Notes under the pieces: generated by a model
The model's database searches: none
Told to the model about the DNA's origin: nothing
What the model saw: the letters and a program-made list of their open reading frames with translations, nothing else
Shown: piece after piece, positions 26,943 to 35,713 of the stretch
How positions within the stretch are numbered: the first letter of the stretch is position 1
How the letters are laid out: the number at the start of each line of letters is the position of its first letter
Source of the DNA: Riemerella anatipestifer_F
Lineage (GTDB): Bacteria; Bacteroidota; Bacteroidia; Flavobacteriales; Weeksellaceae
Length of the DNA stretch: 64,000 nucleotides
Strand: one strand, 5' to 3'
Assembly (NCBI RefSeq): GCF_037861325.1
Contig: NZ_JAFELW010000007.1
Position numbers and translations under genes: made by a program

Positions 26943-26981
26943 TAAAAAAGGCAGCTCACTCCCACAAAAGAGTTAGCTGCC
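26943..26981 (-). terminator. intrinsic terminator after the phytase gene
   Basis: GGCAGCT (26950-26956) pairs with AGCTGCC (26975-26981), with ACTC/GAGT inside. On the minus strand a T run follows, so it closes the receptor-phytase unit. Confidence 0.8.
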
Positions 26982-27039
26982 CATTTACAATGAAAAAACT
27001 ATTTAAAATAAAGGGTTTATATTGTATATTACCGATGGT

Positions 27040-28083
27040 TTATTCTCTAATATCCTTTTGCAGAATTCTTTCCTCAATATCTCGCCAATCGTAGATGTGA
27101 AATACTTTGCCATTGCTCATAGCTACAAATATGCCTTTGGGAAATTTGTCTCCAAAGTTTACAGCTGAAGCCTCAGAACCATCACTTTCTTTAGTAGATA
27201 CTGGGATTTCTGCTATTTTCCCTGTCGTTGGTTTTTCTCTTCTATAAACATTAAAAGTGTCAGCCTGTTGGTTAGAAACGAGTATATAGCCAGTATTAGA
27301 TGAGGTAGGATAAATGGAAATACCTTCTATATCCGATAAGAAATCTCCTTGTCCAAAAACGGCTACAGATTGGTTCCCTTTTTCAGGGTCTGCATAGTAT
27401 TGGTGTATGCCGTATTGCTCATCAGAATAATAGATGTAGCCCAGCTCGTCATCTACAGCTATGGCTTCTATTTCTTTAATGCCACTATATTTCCCAAACT
27501 TTCTTACAAGTTCTCCTGTTATTTTACCGTTTTTTTCTACCAATTTGTATTGCCAAAGATAATTGTCTTTTGGTCCTGATTTTCTACCTACAATAGCATA
27601 CATAATGCCTGTAGATGGATTTTTATAAATAGATATTCCCATTGGGCTACGATGTTCCTCACCATCGAAAACAGAGAATGCTCCAACTTCTTTCATACTC
27701 GGTAGCGAAAATATTCTTACTTGATTTCGTTCTCGCTCGGTTGTAAGAGCAATATCTATTGTTTGGTCTCCTAGTTTAAAACCATATTCAATATCTACAT
27801 TGTTTGGTCGTTTAATATCTGTAACTTTATTTACGATAACTCCATCCAGGTTGAAAACAAATAGCCCTCCATCAGAGTCTTTATCTGTTCCTATAATTAG
27901 GCTTTTGCTCGTATCTTCAGGGTGTACCCAAATGGCAGGGTCGTCTGTATCGTGTTTTACTTGTTGAGTAATAACTTTAGGTTTAACAACATTTACTCTA
28001 CTTTCGGTAGATTTGGATATAGATGTACATTGGTGGCTAGATAATAATAAGGCTAATACGGCTGTTGTGATTGTAGTTTTCAT
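27040..28083 (-). CDS. beta-propeller phytase (3-phytase family)
   Basis: A 347-residue exported enzyme of the beta-propeller phytase family, which releases phosphate from inositol hexakisphosphate using calcium. Family-typical segments are HDTDDPAIWVHPEDTSKSLIIGTDKDSDGG cut at its core (DTDDPAIW, then GTDKDSDGG), PNNVDIEYGF, and YSDEQYGIHQYYADPEKG. The N terminus is a signal peptide with a Cys at about 19 but an atypical lipobox, so lipidation is uncertain. It lies 26 bases after the TonB-dependent receptor gene, which probably imports its product or substrate. Confidence 0.88.
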   Translation of the reverse strand: MKTTITTAVLALLLSSHQCTSISKSTESRVNVVKPKVITQQVKHDTDDPAIWVHPEDTSKSLIIGTDKDSDGGLFVFNLDGVIVNKVTDIKRPNNVDIEYGFKLGDQTIDIALTTERERNQVRIFSLPSMKEVGAFSVFDGEEHRSPMGISIYKNPSTGIMYAIVGRKSGPKDNYLWQYKLVEKNGKITGELVRKFGKYSGIKEIEAIAVDDELGYIYYSDEQYGIHQYYADPEKGNQSVAVFGQGDFLSDIEGISIYPTSSNTGYILVSNQQADTFNVYRREKPTTGKIAEIPVSTKESDGSEASAVNFGDKFPKGIFVAMSNGKVFHIYDWRDIEERILQKDIRE

Positions 28084-28109
28084 TTTGCTAAATTACAATT
28101 TAATAAAAA

Positions 28110-30920
28110 TTAAAAATCAAATTTAAGACCTATGGTATAGCGTGGTCTATAGTATTCCATTTGCATTGTTCTAGAACTTATGCCTTGATAATATCTTAGA
28201 GGTTGATTTGTGAGATTATTAGCTTCTACAAAAACTCTCATCCATTCTTTAATAGCATAAGTTGCATTTATGTCTAGAAAACTTTGTTTGTCGTAATAGC
28301 GGTCATAGAAATCATTATCGCCTAATTCATCTAAATAAGCTGAGGTGTGATTAAACGATACTCTGGTTTGGAATTTTTTGTTTTCCCATGATAAGGAAGC
28401 ATTGAACATATGTGGGGCTGTACCTGGTAGCATAAGTCCTTCTCTCATTACTCCTTCATCTGTATAGATGCCTTTTGCGTAAGATTTGGTATGGGTATAA
28501 TTGGTGTATATTCCTAGATTGGATAAGAAGCCAGGTAAGAAGTCAAGTTGTCTTTGGAAGGCAATTTCAAATCCATAGACATTTACAGCATCACCATTTC
28601 TTGATTGTATAAAGGTATATATATCAGTTTGATTTAGCTGATTAGTGATGTCTGGGAAATCGTTAGAAAATTTATTGTACGAGTATTGTGAATCTCTATA
28701 ATCATAAATAAAATGATTGATTTTTTTATAGAATCCGCCAATAGAAATTAAACCGACAGATTTAAAGTAATATTCTCCCATAACATCAAGATTGTGAGCG
28801 TAAGCGGCTTTTAGGTTAGGATTTCCCGCGGTAATATCTCTGTCTTCAGGAATTACACTTACAAAAGGAGATAACCTGTAATAGTTTGGTCTTGCTATTG
28901 CGGTGGTGTAAGCCCCTCTGAGAACTAAATTTTTGGTAGGCGTATATTTAATACTTGCGTTTGGTAGGTAGTTGGTATAGTTGTTAGAAACGGTTCTTGT
29001 ACCCTCTAGGTTGTTTTCATCTTGTACGATATTTCCTGTATAATGGGTTTTTGTATTTTCTATTCTAACACCTAATATAAATGAAATTTGTTCATTAAGA
29101 TGCTGATCCCATCTTATGTACCCAGAGTAGATGCCTTCTTTGGCGTTATAGTTTGAAGTGAGATATTCAGATGGATTTCTCTTTTTATTAAAGAGGTTAG
29201 GGTTGTTTAAATTTAATCCGCCTAGAAAGTCTCTAGAAGCAAAATATCCAGGAGTGTATTTGCTATTAGGATTCCAGTTTTCACCGCTAAAAAAGATGTT
29301 GTCTGCTCCTGATAGTGAACTCATAGCATTATCTATAGGAGTGAAAGTATGATATTCGCCGTCTCTTTTCTTGAATTTTAATCTCATCTTACCTCCAATT
29401 CTTAACCTTCCTTTTTGATTTTCTATGATTGAAAATGGGAATCTAAGGTTGAATTTACCAGTAGTTTCTTCTTCAAAGGTATGAGAGTTTTGTTCGGATA
29501 ACTTATCAAACTTATAATCGGATAGGCTAGGTGGCGTGGAGCTAGTATATAGTGGTTCTGCATCTGAGCCAATATCATTATTATATTTTACCATTTTTTT
29601 TCTATCGGTATAGAAGGAAATATATCTTTCATCTGGGCGTTGTTCTTCTGCCTTGGCATAGGAAATTCCCCAATCCAAATCAATTTTATTTCCTAATATA
29701 TGGTCGCCTTTTAAAGCGTAGTTTTGCATAATTTGTCTTTCTAATCTTCCTCCATTATTAGGTCTGTTCAAGATACCACCTTTGGTTTGTCTTTCCTCTC
29801 TTCCTTCAAATCCTTGTTGGTTTTCTAGAGGAGCTATTCTTTTAATTCTTAGACGGTATCTGTTTTCCCAATCATCACGCCAGTTGTACATAGCAGAAAG
29901 ACGGATGTTGTTTTTAGGATTTATTTTTATATCAAAATCAGACCCAATACTTTTTCTTTCTCTCTTAACATCATATTTCCTTATATCCATTTGAGAGATG
30001 TACTCTCTTCCTTTCTTATCTTTTATCCATTCCGCTTCTACATTATCCGAACCATAATCGTTGTTATGATAAGAGCCGTTCAGAACCCAGCCTAGCTTCC
30101 CATTAAAAAATCTGTTGCTATATAGAAAATTGTTAGATAATAGAGCTTTATCTCTTATTGGGCTATATCCAGAGGCGGTGGAGAAATAAAATCTTTCTTT
30201 ATTAGATGCTGTTTTTGTAATTAAATCCACGGAACCTCCTATAGCATCAGCGTCTTGGTCTGATGTTAGGGTTTTATTAACCTCTATCATTTGTATCATA
30301 TCAGATGGAATTAAATCCATTTGAATATTTCTATTATCACCTTCTGCAGAAGGAATTCTGTTGCCATTAAGTGTTACAGAATTAAGTTCAGGAGCTAGAC
30401 CTCTTATAATGATGTTACGAGCCTCCCCTTGGTCATTCTGCATAGTAATCCCAGGTATTCTTTTAAGAGCGTCTCCGATATTAGCATCAGGGAATTTGCC
30501 AATTTGGTCAGAAGAAACAATATTAGATATATTCATATTATTTCTTTGTTTATTGAGTGCTCTAGCTTGGCTTTGTCTAGAAAAACCTATGACGGTAACT
30601 TCCTTTATGTTGGATATTTTTTTATTGTAAATAATATTTTGATAGGTATTTTTATTAGAACCTACGGTGATGTTGTATTTGCGTTCCCCATATCCTATAT
30701 AATCTACACTAAGAGTATATTTACCTTCAGGTACATTTAGGAAAATAAAGTTACCATTGTCGTCAGAGATGGTATGGTAGTTACCAGGGGTTAAGACTAG
30801 TTTGGCACCAGGAAGTGCTATTTTAGAATTATCGTTAATATTTCCGGATAGAGTACCTACTTGAGCTTTAGTAAATATTGCGGTTGATATTAGTAGGACA
30901 AATTGTAAATTTCTTTTCAT
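28110..30920 (-). CDS. TonB-dependent outer-membrane receptor, phytase partner
   Basis: A 936-residue receptor. It has a signal peptide (to about KAQ, residue 19), a carboxypeptidase-regulatory-like domain (about 22-105, including GKYTLSVDYIGYGERKY), a plug (about 125-240, with FPDANIGDALKRIPGI), and a 22-strand-type barrel that ends in an aromatic residue (GLKFDF). Its pairing with phytase predicts uptake of an inositol phosphate or phosphate-related ligand, which is inference. No clear TAnnTTTG promoter is visible in the 115 bases upstream. Confidence 0.87.
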   Translation of the reverse strand: MKRNLQFVLLISTAIFTKAQVGTLSGNINDNSKIALPGAKLVLTPGNYHTISDDNGNFIFLNVPEGKYTLSVDYIGYGERKYNITVGSNKNTYQNIIYNKKISNIKEVTVIGFSRQSQARALNKQRNNMNISNIVSSDQIGKFPDANIGDALKRIPGITMQNDQGEARNIIIRGLAPELNSVTLNGNRIPSAEGDNRNIQMDLIPSDMIQMIEVNKTLTSDQDADAIGGSVDLITKTASNKERFYFSTASGYSPIRDKALLSNNFLYSNRFFNGKLGWVLNGSYHNNDYGSDNVEAEWIKDKKGREYISQMDIRKYDVKRERKSIGSDFDIKINPKNNIRLSAMYNWRDDWENRYRLRIKRIAPLENQQGFEGREERQTKGGILNRPNNGGRLERQIMQNYALKGDHILGNKIDLDWGISYAKAEEQRPDERYISFYTDRKKMVKYNNDIGSDAEPLYTSSTPPSLSDYKFDKLSEQNSHTFEEETTGKFNLRFPFSIIENQKGRLRIGGKMRLKFKKRDGEYHTFTPIDNAMSSLSGADNIFFSGENWNPNSKYTPGYFASRDFLGGLNLNNPNLFNKKRNPSEYLTSNYNAKEGIYSGYIRWDQHLNEQISFILGVRIENTKTHYTGNIVQDENNLEGTRTVSNNYTNYLPNASIKYTPTKNLVLRGAYTTAIARPNYYRLSPFVSVIPEDRDITAGNPNLKAAYAHNLDVMGEYYFKSVGLISIGGFYKKINHFIYDYRDSQYSYNKFSNDFPDITNQLNQTDIYTFIQSRNGDAVNVYGFEIAFQRQLDFLPGFLSNLGIYTNYTHTKSYAKGIYTDEGVMREGLMLPGTAPHMFNASLSWENKKFQTRVSFNHTSAYLDELGDNDFYDRYYDKQSFLDINATYAIKEWMRVFVEANNLTNQPLRYYQGISSRTMQMEYYRPRYTIGLKFDF

Positions 30921-31035
30921 TTCCTATAGCTTTAGTTTTCGTGGCTAAATTAGGGATATGAATAGGAAGAGGAGGTTATTTAAAATTTAAAAAAATATTA
31001 ACAAATTATTAACGAAATTCTTTTTTGGGATGATT

Positions 31036-31083
31036 TAAAAATAGAAACCACCTTTGAACAATGTCAAAAGTGGTTTCTATTTT
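31036..31083 (-). terminator. intrinsic terminator after rpsB
   Basis: AAAATAGAAACCAC with TTTGA pairs with TCAAA and GTGGTTTCTATTTT, a stem of nearly 20 bp with one bulge, lying just downstream of the rpsB stop on the minus strand. Confidence 0.8.
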
Positions 31084-31097
31084 GGATAGAGTCTTAA

Positions 31098-31850
31098 TTA
31101 AGCATCAAAGTCTGCATCTTTTTCAGCAGAAACTTTTTCTTCTTTAGACTTTTCTTTTTCAGCTTTTCTTTGAGTTAATCCTTCTTTAATAGCTGCAGAA
31201 ACTTGTCCTAAAATCATATCAATAGACTTAGAAGCGTCATCGTTTCCTGGGATTACATAATCTACTTTTCTAGGGTCAGAGTTTGTATCTACGATAGCAA
31301 ATACAGGAATACCTAGTTTTTTAGCTTCTGTAACCGCAATGTGCTCTCTCATAATATCTACTACGAAGATAGCAGAAGGAAGACGCACCATGTCAGCGAT
31401 AGAACCTAAGTTCTTCTCTAGGTTAGCTCTTTGTCTATCAACTTGCAATCTTTCTTTTTTAGATAAAGTTTCGAAAGTACCATCTTTCTTCATTTTATCA
31501 ATAGCGTTCATTTTTTTAACCGCTTTTCTGATAGTAACGAAGTTAGTTAGCATACCTCCAGGCCATCTTTCAGTGATGTAAGGCATATTAAGCTCAGAAG
31601 CGTGCTTAGCTACAACTTCTTTAGCTTGTTTTTTAGTTGCCACGAAAAGCACTTTTCTACCTGCAGAAGTTATTTTTTCTAAAGCAGAGCAAGCCTCTTC
31701 TAATTTTACAGCTGTTTTATGTAAATCAATAATGTGAATACCATTTTTCTCCATAAAGATGTATGGAGCCATGTTAGGATTCCACTTTCTCGTCATATGT
31801 CCGAAGTGTACTCCTGCCTCTAAGAGGTCTTTTACATTTACTTTTGCCAT
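31098..31850 (-). CDS. rpsB: 30S ribosomal protein S2
   Basis: A 250-residue S2 with the family signatures LLEAGVHFGHMTRKWNPNM at the N terminus and VVDIMREHIAVTEAKKLGIPVFAIVDTN cut around PVFAIVDTNSDP (about 178-190). The C-terminal tail is charged and Lys/Glu-rich. The frame extends upstream to 31892, but MAKVNVKD at 31850 is the conserved start. It is the last gene of the rplM-rpsI-rpsB unit. tsf, the usual neighbour, is not downstream. Confidence 0.97.
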   Translation of the reverse strand: MAKVNVKDLLEAGVHFGHMTRKWNPNMAPYIFMEKNGIHIIDLHKTAVKLEEACSALEKITSAGRKVLFVATKKQAKEVVAKHASELNMPYITERWPGGMLTNFVTIRKAVKKMNAIDKMKKDGTFETLSKKERLQVDRQRANLEKNLGSIADMVRLPSAIFVVDIMREHIAVTEAKKLGIPVFAIVDTNSDPRKVDYVIPGNDDASKSIDMILGQVSAAIKEGLTQRKAEKEKSKEEKVSAEKDADFDA

Positions 31851-32019
31851 TGTTTTAATGTTTGTTAGTTTACTTTCCGCTTTTTTGAGCAATCAACTAT
31901 TTCTTAAGATGGGAGAAATGTTTGGATGCTAAACATAACGGGCAATTTTAATTTGTTGTGTAGCAGACTGTGTTTTTGTAATAAAATTGATTACAAAACT
32001 GAGCCATACCACAAAAATA
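31851..32019 (-). promoter_or_regulatory. rpsB leader with promoter and hairpin
   Basis: A 169-base gap upstream of rpsB. The minus-strand TATTTTTG (32012-32019) sits right after the rpsI stop. Downstream, TTTTGTAAT (31974-31982) and ATTACAAAA (31990-31998) form a 9-bp stem near the predicted transcript start. A leader this long and structured ahead of S2 fits autogenous control by the ribosomal protein, which is inference. Confidence 0.45.
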
Positions 32020-32406
32020 TTAACGCTTAGAGAATTGGAATTTCTTTCTAGCTTTCTTCTGTCCTGGTTTCTTTCTTTCCACCATTCTAGCGTCTCTAGT
32101 AAGAAGACCATGTGGCTTAAGAACAGCTCTAAACTCTTCGTTAATCTCGCATAAAGCACGAGAAACCCCAAGTCTAATAGCTTCTGCTTGACCAGTAATA
32201 CCTCCACCGAAAACATTTACAGTAACATCATACTGCTCTGCAGTTTCCGTAAGTAAGAAAGGTTGGTTTACTTTATATACAAGAACTTCTGTGTTGAAGT
32301 AGTCTTTTACATCTCTACCGTTTACTGTAACCTTACCTGCTCCAGGTTTTACATAAACTCTAGCTACAGAAGTTTTTCTTCTTCCTATTTTGTGTACTGT
32401 AGACAT
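32020..32406 (-). CDS. rpsI: 30S ribosomal protein S9
   Basis: A 128-residue S9. It has HKIGRRKTSVARVYVKPG at the N terminus, the GGGITGQAEAIRLGVSRAL core (about 69-87), and the basic end KKARKKFQFSKR that reaches the P-site tRNA. It lies three bases after rplM, as in most bacteria. Confidence 0.97.
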   Translation of the reverse strand: MSTVHKIGRRKTSVARVYVKPGAGKVTVNGRDVKDYFNTEVLVYKVNQPFLLTETAEQYDVTVNVFGGGITGQAEAIRLGVSRALCEINEEFRAVLKPHGLLTRDARMVERKKPGQKKARKKFQFSKR

Positions 32407-32409
32407 ATC

Positions 32410-32865
32410 TTATTTTAATTCGTTAATGTTAATTACTTTCGGCTGTTGAGCTTCGTGCTTGTGCTCAGTACCTTCATACAGATAAAGGTTTTTAAGAATA
32501 GCAGCACCAAGTCTGTTTTTAGGAAGCATTCCTTTTACAGATTTTTCTAAAATTCTTAGGCTGTTTCTTTTTCTAAGCTCTTCTGCAGTCATAGACTTTT
32601 GTCCACCAGGGTATCCTGTATGCCAAATGTAAGTCTTATCTGCCCACTTGTTTCCAGAAAGTTCTACTTTCCCAGCATTCAAAACAATTACATTATCTCC
32701 GCAATCTACATGTGGAGTAAAGTTTGTTTTGTGCTTACCTCTCAAAATCTTCGCAACTTTAGACGCTAGACGTCCTAATGGTTGCCCGGCAGCATCTACC
32801 ACAACCCATTCTTTATTAGCGGTAGCCTTGTTTGCCGATACTGTCTTGTAACTTAATGTATTCAC
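32410..32865 (-). CDS. rplM: 50S ribosomal protein L13
   Basis: A 151-residue L13 with WVVVDAAGQPLGRLASKVAKILRG cut at its core (DAAGQPLGRLAS, about 24-35), HVDCGDNVIVLNA and the signature region SVKGMLPKNRLG. First gene of the rplM-rpsI-rpsB unit. A minus-strand TACCTTTG (32911-32918) upstream is the likely -7 element, leaving a leader of about 40 bases with a small CCCT/AGGG hairpin (32896-32906). Confidence 0.97.
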   Translation of the reverse strand: MNTLSYKTVSANKATANKEWVVVDAAGQPLGRLASKVAKILRGKHKTNFTPHVDCGDNVIVLNAGKVELSGNKWADKTYIWHTGYPGGQKSMTAEELRKRNSLRILEKSVKGMLPKNRLGAAILKNLYLYEGTEHKHEAQQPKVININELK

Positions 32866-32910
32866 AATTTATCGTTTATGATTAGACATAATTTTCCCTC
32901 TAAGGGTTTG

Positions 32911-32918
32911 CAAAGGTA
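32911..32918 (-). promoter_or_regulatory. -7 promoter element of rplM-rpsI
   Basis: The minus strand reads TACCTTTG (TAnnTTTG). The upstream region is A/T-rich without a clear -33 TTG. Confidence 0.5.
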
Positions 32919-33016
32919 AGAATATTTTTTTAATTGAAAAAATACAACTGTAAAATTTTGAATGCTATAGCTTTTGATAGATGTTTGTGCTGATAAATTT
33001 TGTTTTACTAAACAAT

Positions 33017-33042
33017 AAAGCTCTTTCCATGAAAGAGCTTTT
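33017..33042 (-). terminator. hairpin after the DUF59 gene, probable terminator
   Basis: AAAGCTCTTTC (33017-33027) pairs with GAAAGAGCTTT (33031-33041) around a CAT loop. The T tract is short and interrupted, so termination may be partial. Confidence 0.6.
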
Positions 33043-33062
33043 ATATTATTGAAGTTTATTCT

Positions 33063-33392
33063 TTATAGCATGCCTAGCTCAAATCGAGCTTCCTCGCTCA
33101 TCATGTCTTTTGTCCATGAAGGTTCAAAGGTAAGTTCTAAATCCACCTCGTTTACGCCTTCTACTTCGCTCACCTTTTCTTTCACTTCTTGAGGGAGAGA
33201 TTCTGCTACGGGGCAGTTAGGTGTAGTAAGTGTCATAACTACTTTCACCTTGCCTTCATTTGAAATTTGAACATCGTACACTAGCCCTAATTCATAGATG
33301 TCTACAGGTATTTCTGGGTCATAGACTGTTTTGAGGGTCTTTATAATTTCCTCTCCTATCTCTGCGATTTGCTCATCTGTATATTTCATCAT
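33063..33392 (-). CDS. DUF59/MIP18-type iron-sulfur cluster assembly protein
   Basis: A 109-residue protein of the MIP18/SufT family. The DPEIPVDIYELGLVYDV segment (about 23-39) and the conserved Cys in TLTTPNCPVAESLP (about 56-69) are the family hallmarks. Relatives help insert Fe-S clusters into target proteins, often with the Suf system, though no suf genes are in the window. Start codons at 33392 and 33389 are both possible. It is the last gene of the unit with the exonuclease and SpmAB-type genes. Confidence 0.85.
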   Translation of the reverse strand: MMKYTDEQIAEIGEEIIKTLKTVYDPEIPVDIYELGLVYDVQISNEGKVKVVMTLTTPNCPVAESLPQEVKEKVSEVEGVNEVDLELTFEPSWTKDMMSEEARFELGML

Positions 33393-33408
33393 TTCTCTAA
33401 ATAATCCG

Positions 33409-34107
33409 TTAGTCTTCTGACAAACTCAATAAATCTTCTTGCCTTAACTTTCTAAAAATATTCGCCAAAGTTAAAACATCTTTTTCACAATATTTAATAA
33501 TTCTAGGTAAATCTTTTTCTTTATAATATATTTCGGCAACCATAGAACCATCGATATCATCTTTGGGAGTAGGAACGCCAAAAATATGAGCCATTAGTTC
33601 CAGTGATATAAAACTTTTATAATCTCCGAATTTCCACAGCTCCAAAGTGTCTAAATGCGGAACTTCCCAAGGTTTCTTTCCGAATAACTGAAATGGGGAA
33701 GGAGGCATCATACCATTAACTAAAAATCTTCTTGCAATCCAAGGGAAGTCAAATTCTTTTCCGTTATGTGCACACAGAATAACATTAGTAAGGCGAGTGC
33801 TATTGAATATAGCTCCGAATTCTTCTAATAATTTTTTTTCGTTATCCCCAGCGAAACTTCTTATTTTAAGCGTTTCGTTTCGGTCTATCATTCCCACGGA
33901 AATACAGATTATTTTTCCAAATTCTGCCATTACGCCTGCCCTTTGATAATAGAAATCTTCTGCGGTTATCTCTTCCTTGCGTTGATGTAAAGTTTTTTTA
34001 TCCCAAAGATTTTGTTCTTCCGTTGGGAGGTTTTGCCAGCTTTCTTCTTGAGGTACCGTTTCTATATCTAGAAATAAGATTCGTTCTATGGGGATTTGTT
34101 TAATCAT
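33409..34107 (-). CDS. predicted 3'-5' exonuclease, PolB proofreading-like
   Basis: A 232-residue DEDD-superfamily nuclease. Exo I is ILFLDIETVPQ (about 10-20, D and E), Exo II is CAHNGKEFDFPWIARRF (about 110), and Exo III is YCEKDVLTL (about 207). The layout matches the group of stand-alone proteins related to the DNA polymerase B proofreading domain. The biological role is not established. It starts three bases after the SpmAB-type gene ends. Confidence 0.78.
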   Translation of the reverse strand: MIKQIPIERILFLDIETVPQEESWQNLPTEEQNLWDKKTLHQRKEEITAEDFYYQRAGVMAEFGKIICISVGMIDRNETLKIRSFAGDNEKKLLEEFGAIFNSTRLTNVILCAHNGKEFDFPWIARRFLVNGMMPPSPFQLFGKKPWEVPHLDTLELWKFGDYKSFISLELMAHIFGVPTPKDDIDGSMVAEIYYKEKDLPRIIKYCEKDVLTLANIFRKLRQEDLLSLSED

Positions 34108-34110
34108 ATT

Positions 34111-35514
34111 TTATCCAAAAAATAAGTAAGCTAATGTAATAGAAGTGATAATACCTACTAAGTCTGCTAGAAGCATAGTGCCAACTGTATAGCGAGTATT
34201 TCTGATACCTACGGCTCCAAAATAAACAGCAATAACATAGAAAGTGGTGTCAGAGCTTCCTTGTAGGATTCCAGCTAATCTAGAAGGGAATGAGTCAGCT
34301 CCGAAGGTAGCCATCGTATCTACCATCATACCTCTTGCTCCAGAGCCCGAAAGTGGCTTTATGAGTGCAGTAGGAAGTCCATCAACAAATCTAGTGTCTA
34401 GACTTACCATATCAGCAATCCATTTCATTCCATCTATAATGATATGGAATACTCCCGAAGTTCTTAAAAGGGAAATAGCAATGAGCATTCCTACTAAATA
34501 AGGTATAATTTTAACACACACCGAAAATCCTTCTTTAGCTCCCTCTACAAAAGCATCAAAAATGTTGATTTTTTTATAGATACCTCCAAGCACAATAGCG
34601 AAGAATATTAAAAGGATAATACCATTACTTAAAACTTTACTAAAGTTATCTAACTCCTCTTTATTTAATTGAACAAGAAATAAGACCAATCCTGCTATAA
34701 TAGCAGAAATACCTCCTAAGTATATTAACACCACGGGTTGAAGTAAATTGATTTTCTGTCTTATAGAAACTAATATCATTGATGCCATAGTGGCTGCAAA
34801 GGTAGCTATCATACAGGGTAAGAATATATCTGTAGGTGTAGTTGCACCCATAGAAGCTCTTATAGCAATAATAGAAACAGGGATAAGGGTAAGCCCACTA
34901 GCGTGCAAGCATAAAAACATAATTTGAGCATTGCTTGCTTTATCCTTATCAGGATTTAGGGACTGTAGGCTATCCATCGCCTTAAGACCAAAAGGAGTGG
35001 CAGCATTGTCTAGCCCTAAAAGATTGGCGGAAAAGTTGAGCATCATATGCCCAAAAGCAGGGTGGTTTTTAGGAACTTCTGGGAAGAGTTTAGAGAAAAA
35101 AGGTTGTATCATTCTACTTAATAAGTTGATGCCTCCCGCTTTCTCGGCTATACTCATAAAACCCATAAAAAGGGTCATAATACCTATAAGACCTATACAT
35201 ATATCTACGGCAGTTTTGCTCGTGCCTATTACCCCATCGGTTTCTTGTATTCTGTAAACTCTAACATCATTACTGTTAGGTTGATATTCGTAATGAATCC
35301 CTTTATTTATAAAAACAGGTGTAGTTTGAAAACTTTCTATAGCATTGGGATGGAACTCGTCGATTGGTTTAGTAGTGATGTTGATGGTATCTCCACCTTT
35401 GCCCACAACCATATCATTATAGATAGCTTTGTAGTTGTCTGATAATATATACTTTACTCCAGCTACCACGATAGCTACTAAAATAAATGCACTCCAAATT
35501 CTACTTAAAACCAT
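34111..35514 (-). CDS. SpmA/SpmB-type nucleoside-recognition (Gate) membrane protein
   Basis: A 467-residue protein that joins the two halves known in Bacillus as SpmA and SpmB. About ten membrane helices carry two Gate domains, one around NFSANLLGLDNAATPFGLKAM cut at LLGLDNAATPFG (about 165), the other around PLSGSGARGMMVD (about 390). In non-sporulating Bacteroidetes the fused form is common and its substrate is unknown. It is the first gene of a three-gene unit. Confidence 0.82.
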   Translation of the reverse strand: MVLSRIWSAFILVAIVVAGVKYILSDNYKAIYNDMVVGKGGDTINITTKPIDEFHPNAIESFQTTPVFINKGIHYEYQPNSNDVRVYRIQETDGVIGTSKTAVDICIGLIGIMTLFMGFMSIAEKAGGINLLSRMIQPFFSKLFPEVPKNHPAFGHMMLNFSANLLGLDNAATPFGLKAMDSLQSLNPDKDKASNAQIMFLCLHASGLTLIPVSIIAIRASMGATTPTDIFLPCMIATFAATMASMILVSIRQKINLLQPVVLIYLGGISAIIAGLVLFLVQLNKEELDNFSKVLSNGIILLIFFAIVLGGIYKKINIFDAFVEGAKEGFSVCVKIIPYLVGMLIAISLLRTSGVFHIIIDGMKWIADMVSLDTRFVDGLPTALIKPLSGSGARGMMVDTMATFGADSFPSRLAGILQGSSDTTFYVIAVYFGAVGIRNTRYTVGTMLLADLVGIITSITLAYLFFG

Positions 35515-35676
35515 AATCTGAAAAAAATTTGGGTAAAAGTAAGTGTTTTTAGCTAAATGAGAAAGAATAAATTAAATAGGCTAGGAGGTATTCTCAATCT
35601 GAGGTAAGTTCAAAAAACGATATTATATGTAACGAATGCAAATATAGTTAAAGCAGAATATTATTGATATTTTGGT

Positions 35677-35684
35677 TATCTTTG
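35677..35684 (+). promoter_or_regulatory. -7 promoter element of ugd
   Basis: TATCTTTG, a TAnnTTTG match, about 30 bases before the ATG. The 200-base divergent gap upstream holds no other clear element. Confidence 0.5.
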
Positions 35685-35713
35685 TGCGGTAAATTTTACA
35701 CAATATAGATATT

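Noticed and set aside
31929..32216. A 95-codon minus-strand frame overlapping rpsI and the rpsB leader.
   Set aside because: It is in another frame of rpsI for most of its length and has no recognisable domain or start signals.
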